Shown: one piece after another, positions 62,801 through 64,000 of the stretch | How the letters are laid out: each line of letters opens with the position of its first letter | Position numbering within the stretch: the stretch's first letter is position 1 | Source: Mesostigma viride | Lineage: Eukaryota; Streptophyta; Mesostigmatophyceae; Mesostigmatales; Mesostigmataceae | Assembly: GCA_009746045.1 (NCBI GenBank) | Contig: RPFO01000166.1 | Span: 62,001 to 126,000 of the forward strand | Reading direction: 5' to 3' | DNA: 64,000 nucleotides | The notes under the pieces: generated by a model | The model's database searches: none | Seen by the model: only the letters and a program-made list of their open reading frames with translations | Told to the model about the DNA's origin: nothing | Made by a program: the position numbers and the translations under genes

Positions 62801-64000
62801 GTGAAAGTCATTCAACAGCTTGTGTTCACCCTGCGACTGGGATGCAACCCCAGTTTATTGTATTAGTTATCCAATAGCGTGCGTTGCTAGCCACGGGGAC
62901 GCGTTCCTAGCGCATCCCTTACATTTCAGGACATGTACCCAGCCTGGTGGGCCGGGCAGGATCTCTTTCGACGTGATCTTGACATCGGATGTCTGCTTAT
63001 GCCCCCCACTGCTTGCACCCCTAGTGCTCATCATCGCCCTGCTACTCAAGTGGGCAATTTCGTAGTATGACTCACGTTATGCCAGCCAATACGTGCACAC
63101 GTCAACCTACGCGGAAACCGGCTGGTGCCTTACGCTGGCATCTGTCACACTCCCTCCTGCTTGCATCTGCACCAACCGTCACCCGTTTGGGAGCAGCATG
63201 CACAGGAATGAATGGCTTGCTGTCCCCTTTCTGCTTCAACTCGTGCAACTTCTGCCTGCAACCATGTACTGCTCGTCGCGTCACCTGCTACCCACGGATA
63301 GATAAGCACTCTTTGCCTCCCATACCATTATCTGATGGCTGTATCGTTACTGCTCGCATCACGTGTCTGTGTCTGCCTGCTGCATCGTTACTGCTCGCAT
63401 CCCTAGCCTACCCATCATCGGCTGCGGCGATGTCCACAGGGAGGACCCGACTACCCACTTGCATGCCCTCTTCCTTGCTTGCATCCTGCTTACCGCCTGG
63501 TTACCAACTTGCTTACCACCCAACCGGATCATCTGTGCTTGCATCCCTATTGCTGGCTTACCTCTTGCGCTCCACCGTGGCATCTGTGCTTGCATCCGTA
63601 CACCACCCCCTTTCACCCCGCAGCAACGTGAGGGGGAACCGCATCACGGGCACAATCCCCTTTTCGTTTGACACCCTGCGCCGCCTGACCAACCTCAACG
63701 TGAGGGACAACCCCGAGCTGGGCGGCTGCATCCCCTTCCACGTGGCCGCCGTGACCAACACCAGGGGGACCCGCATCCCCGGCGGTCTGGGCCGCATCTG
63801 CGGCGAGACGGAAGCCACGGCGATCCCTGTGCCCTCTCTTCCGTTCTCGTACCAGGCAGACACCCGTGGGTTCCGTTCTCAGTTTGACGCCGTGTCGAAG
63901 AGCGAGCCGTCGCCGCTGCCCCCGGCCGTCCAGAAGAAGCTCGAGAACATCGCCGAGGGGGGCAGCTCCCCCGGCGTGGTGTTTGAGTACGTGGCCAAGA
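59808..64000 (+). CDS. Secreted subtilisin-like (S8) domain fused to leucine-rich repeats, partial
   Basis: Exon 1 is 59,808-62,236; the GTGAGT donor and CCCCGCAG acceptor join it in phase to exon 2 at 63,624, which runs off the window (at least 935 residues). Residues 1-24 form a signal peptide (RRVLALLVLVAAVLG). After a variable pro-like region, a subtilisin-type domain spans about 255-680: IKVGILSGSFD (262-272), DEGRAMAEIIHDVAPGA (304-320), the oxyanion-hole region SAAGN (Asn387) and nucleophile Ser636 in FGTSAAAAHVAG. From about 705 a plant-type LRR cap (CTWTGVTC) and repeats follow (LDISHNILSGSLPPEFSRM; NVRGNRITGTIPFSF). The first catalytic Asp is replaced by Gly269 if aligned to the SDSF motif of related bacterial-type sequences, and the usual HG is DEGR. 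It may therefore be a non-classical or inactive peptidase. The role could be extracellular recognition or processing; a transmembrane or kinase part may follow beyond the window. Confidence 0.82.
62237..63623. other. S8-LRR intron 1
   Basis: Intron of 1,387 bp, with a doubled TTGGTATATTTATTA motif at about 62,513-62,545 and GCTTGCATC and CATCTGTGCTTGCATCC motifs repeated at 63,360-63,600. No gene is recognised. Confidence 0.6.

Overview
The window is a nuclear segment of a eukaryote, most likely a green alga or close relative. The grounds are spliceosomal genes with GT-AG introns (one with a GTGCGG donor, one probably GC-AG), GC-rich exons in repeat-filled non-coding DNA, an interstitial patch of plant-type TTTAGGG repeats (49,466-49,530) and abundant retroelements. 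Species cannot be fixed by reading alone. Nothing suggests operons or a bacterial replicon.

Four host genes can be assembled by joining exons on splice sites and phase. (1) Pyridoxal kinase, minus strand, 6,529-7,895, two exons, 312 aa, apparently complete. (2) A GT54/MGAT4-like N-acetylglucosaminyltransferase, plus strand, 9,716-27,384, eleven exons, 432 aa, with introns of up to 6 kb loaded with satellites. (3) An aldo-keto reductase, minus strand, 48,704-53,638, about nine exons, full catalytic tetrad, uncertain last exon. (4) A secreted subtilisin-like (S8) domain joined to plant-type leucine-rich repeats, plus strand, from 59,808 and running off the window. Genes 1/2 and 3/4 are divergent pairs. 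They have no obvious shared pathway.

Much of the rest is mobile DNA. Two related non-LTR retrotransposon families recur. 'LINE-1' (my label) has a 3' end with a CACGTG motif and a (TTAA)n tail. 'LINE-2' has a 3' hairpin and an (AATTT)n tail. A near full-length LINE-2 (29,134-35,340) carries an 8-bp target duplication, lies inside a reversed LINE-1 relic, and is itself interrupted by a 1.7-kb insert. A Ty1/copia-like element (40,115-44,839) has gag and pol in one frame split by a single TGA, and its protease-like motif lies after integrase. A 5.25-kb Mutator-like element (54,112-59,358) with about 215-bp inverted ends and a 9-bp target duplication sits between genes 3 and 4. Fragments of L1-type ORF1 genes, a tRNA-like SINE pair and several short dispersed hairpin repeats fill other gaps.

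The most unusual signals are: a tandem array of eight decoy 3' splice sites before a glycosyltransferase exon, plus two partial duplications of exon ends with their donors; the copia-like element's integrase-protease-RT order and in-frame TGA; and the S8-LRR chimera whose S8 active-site positions look altered.
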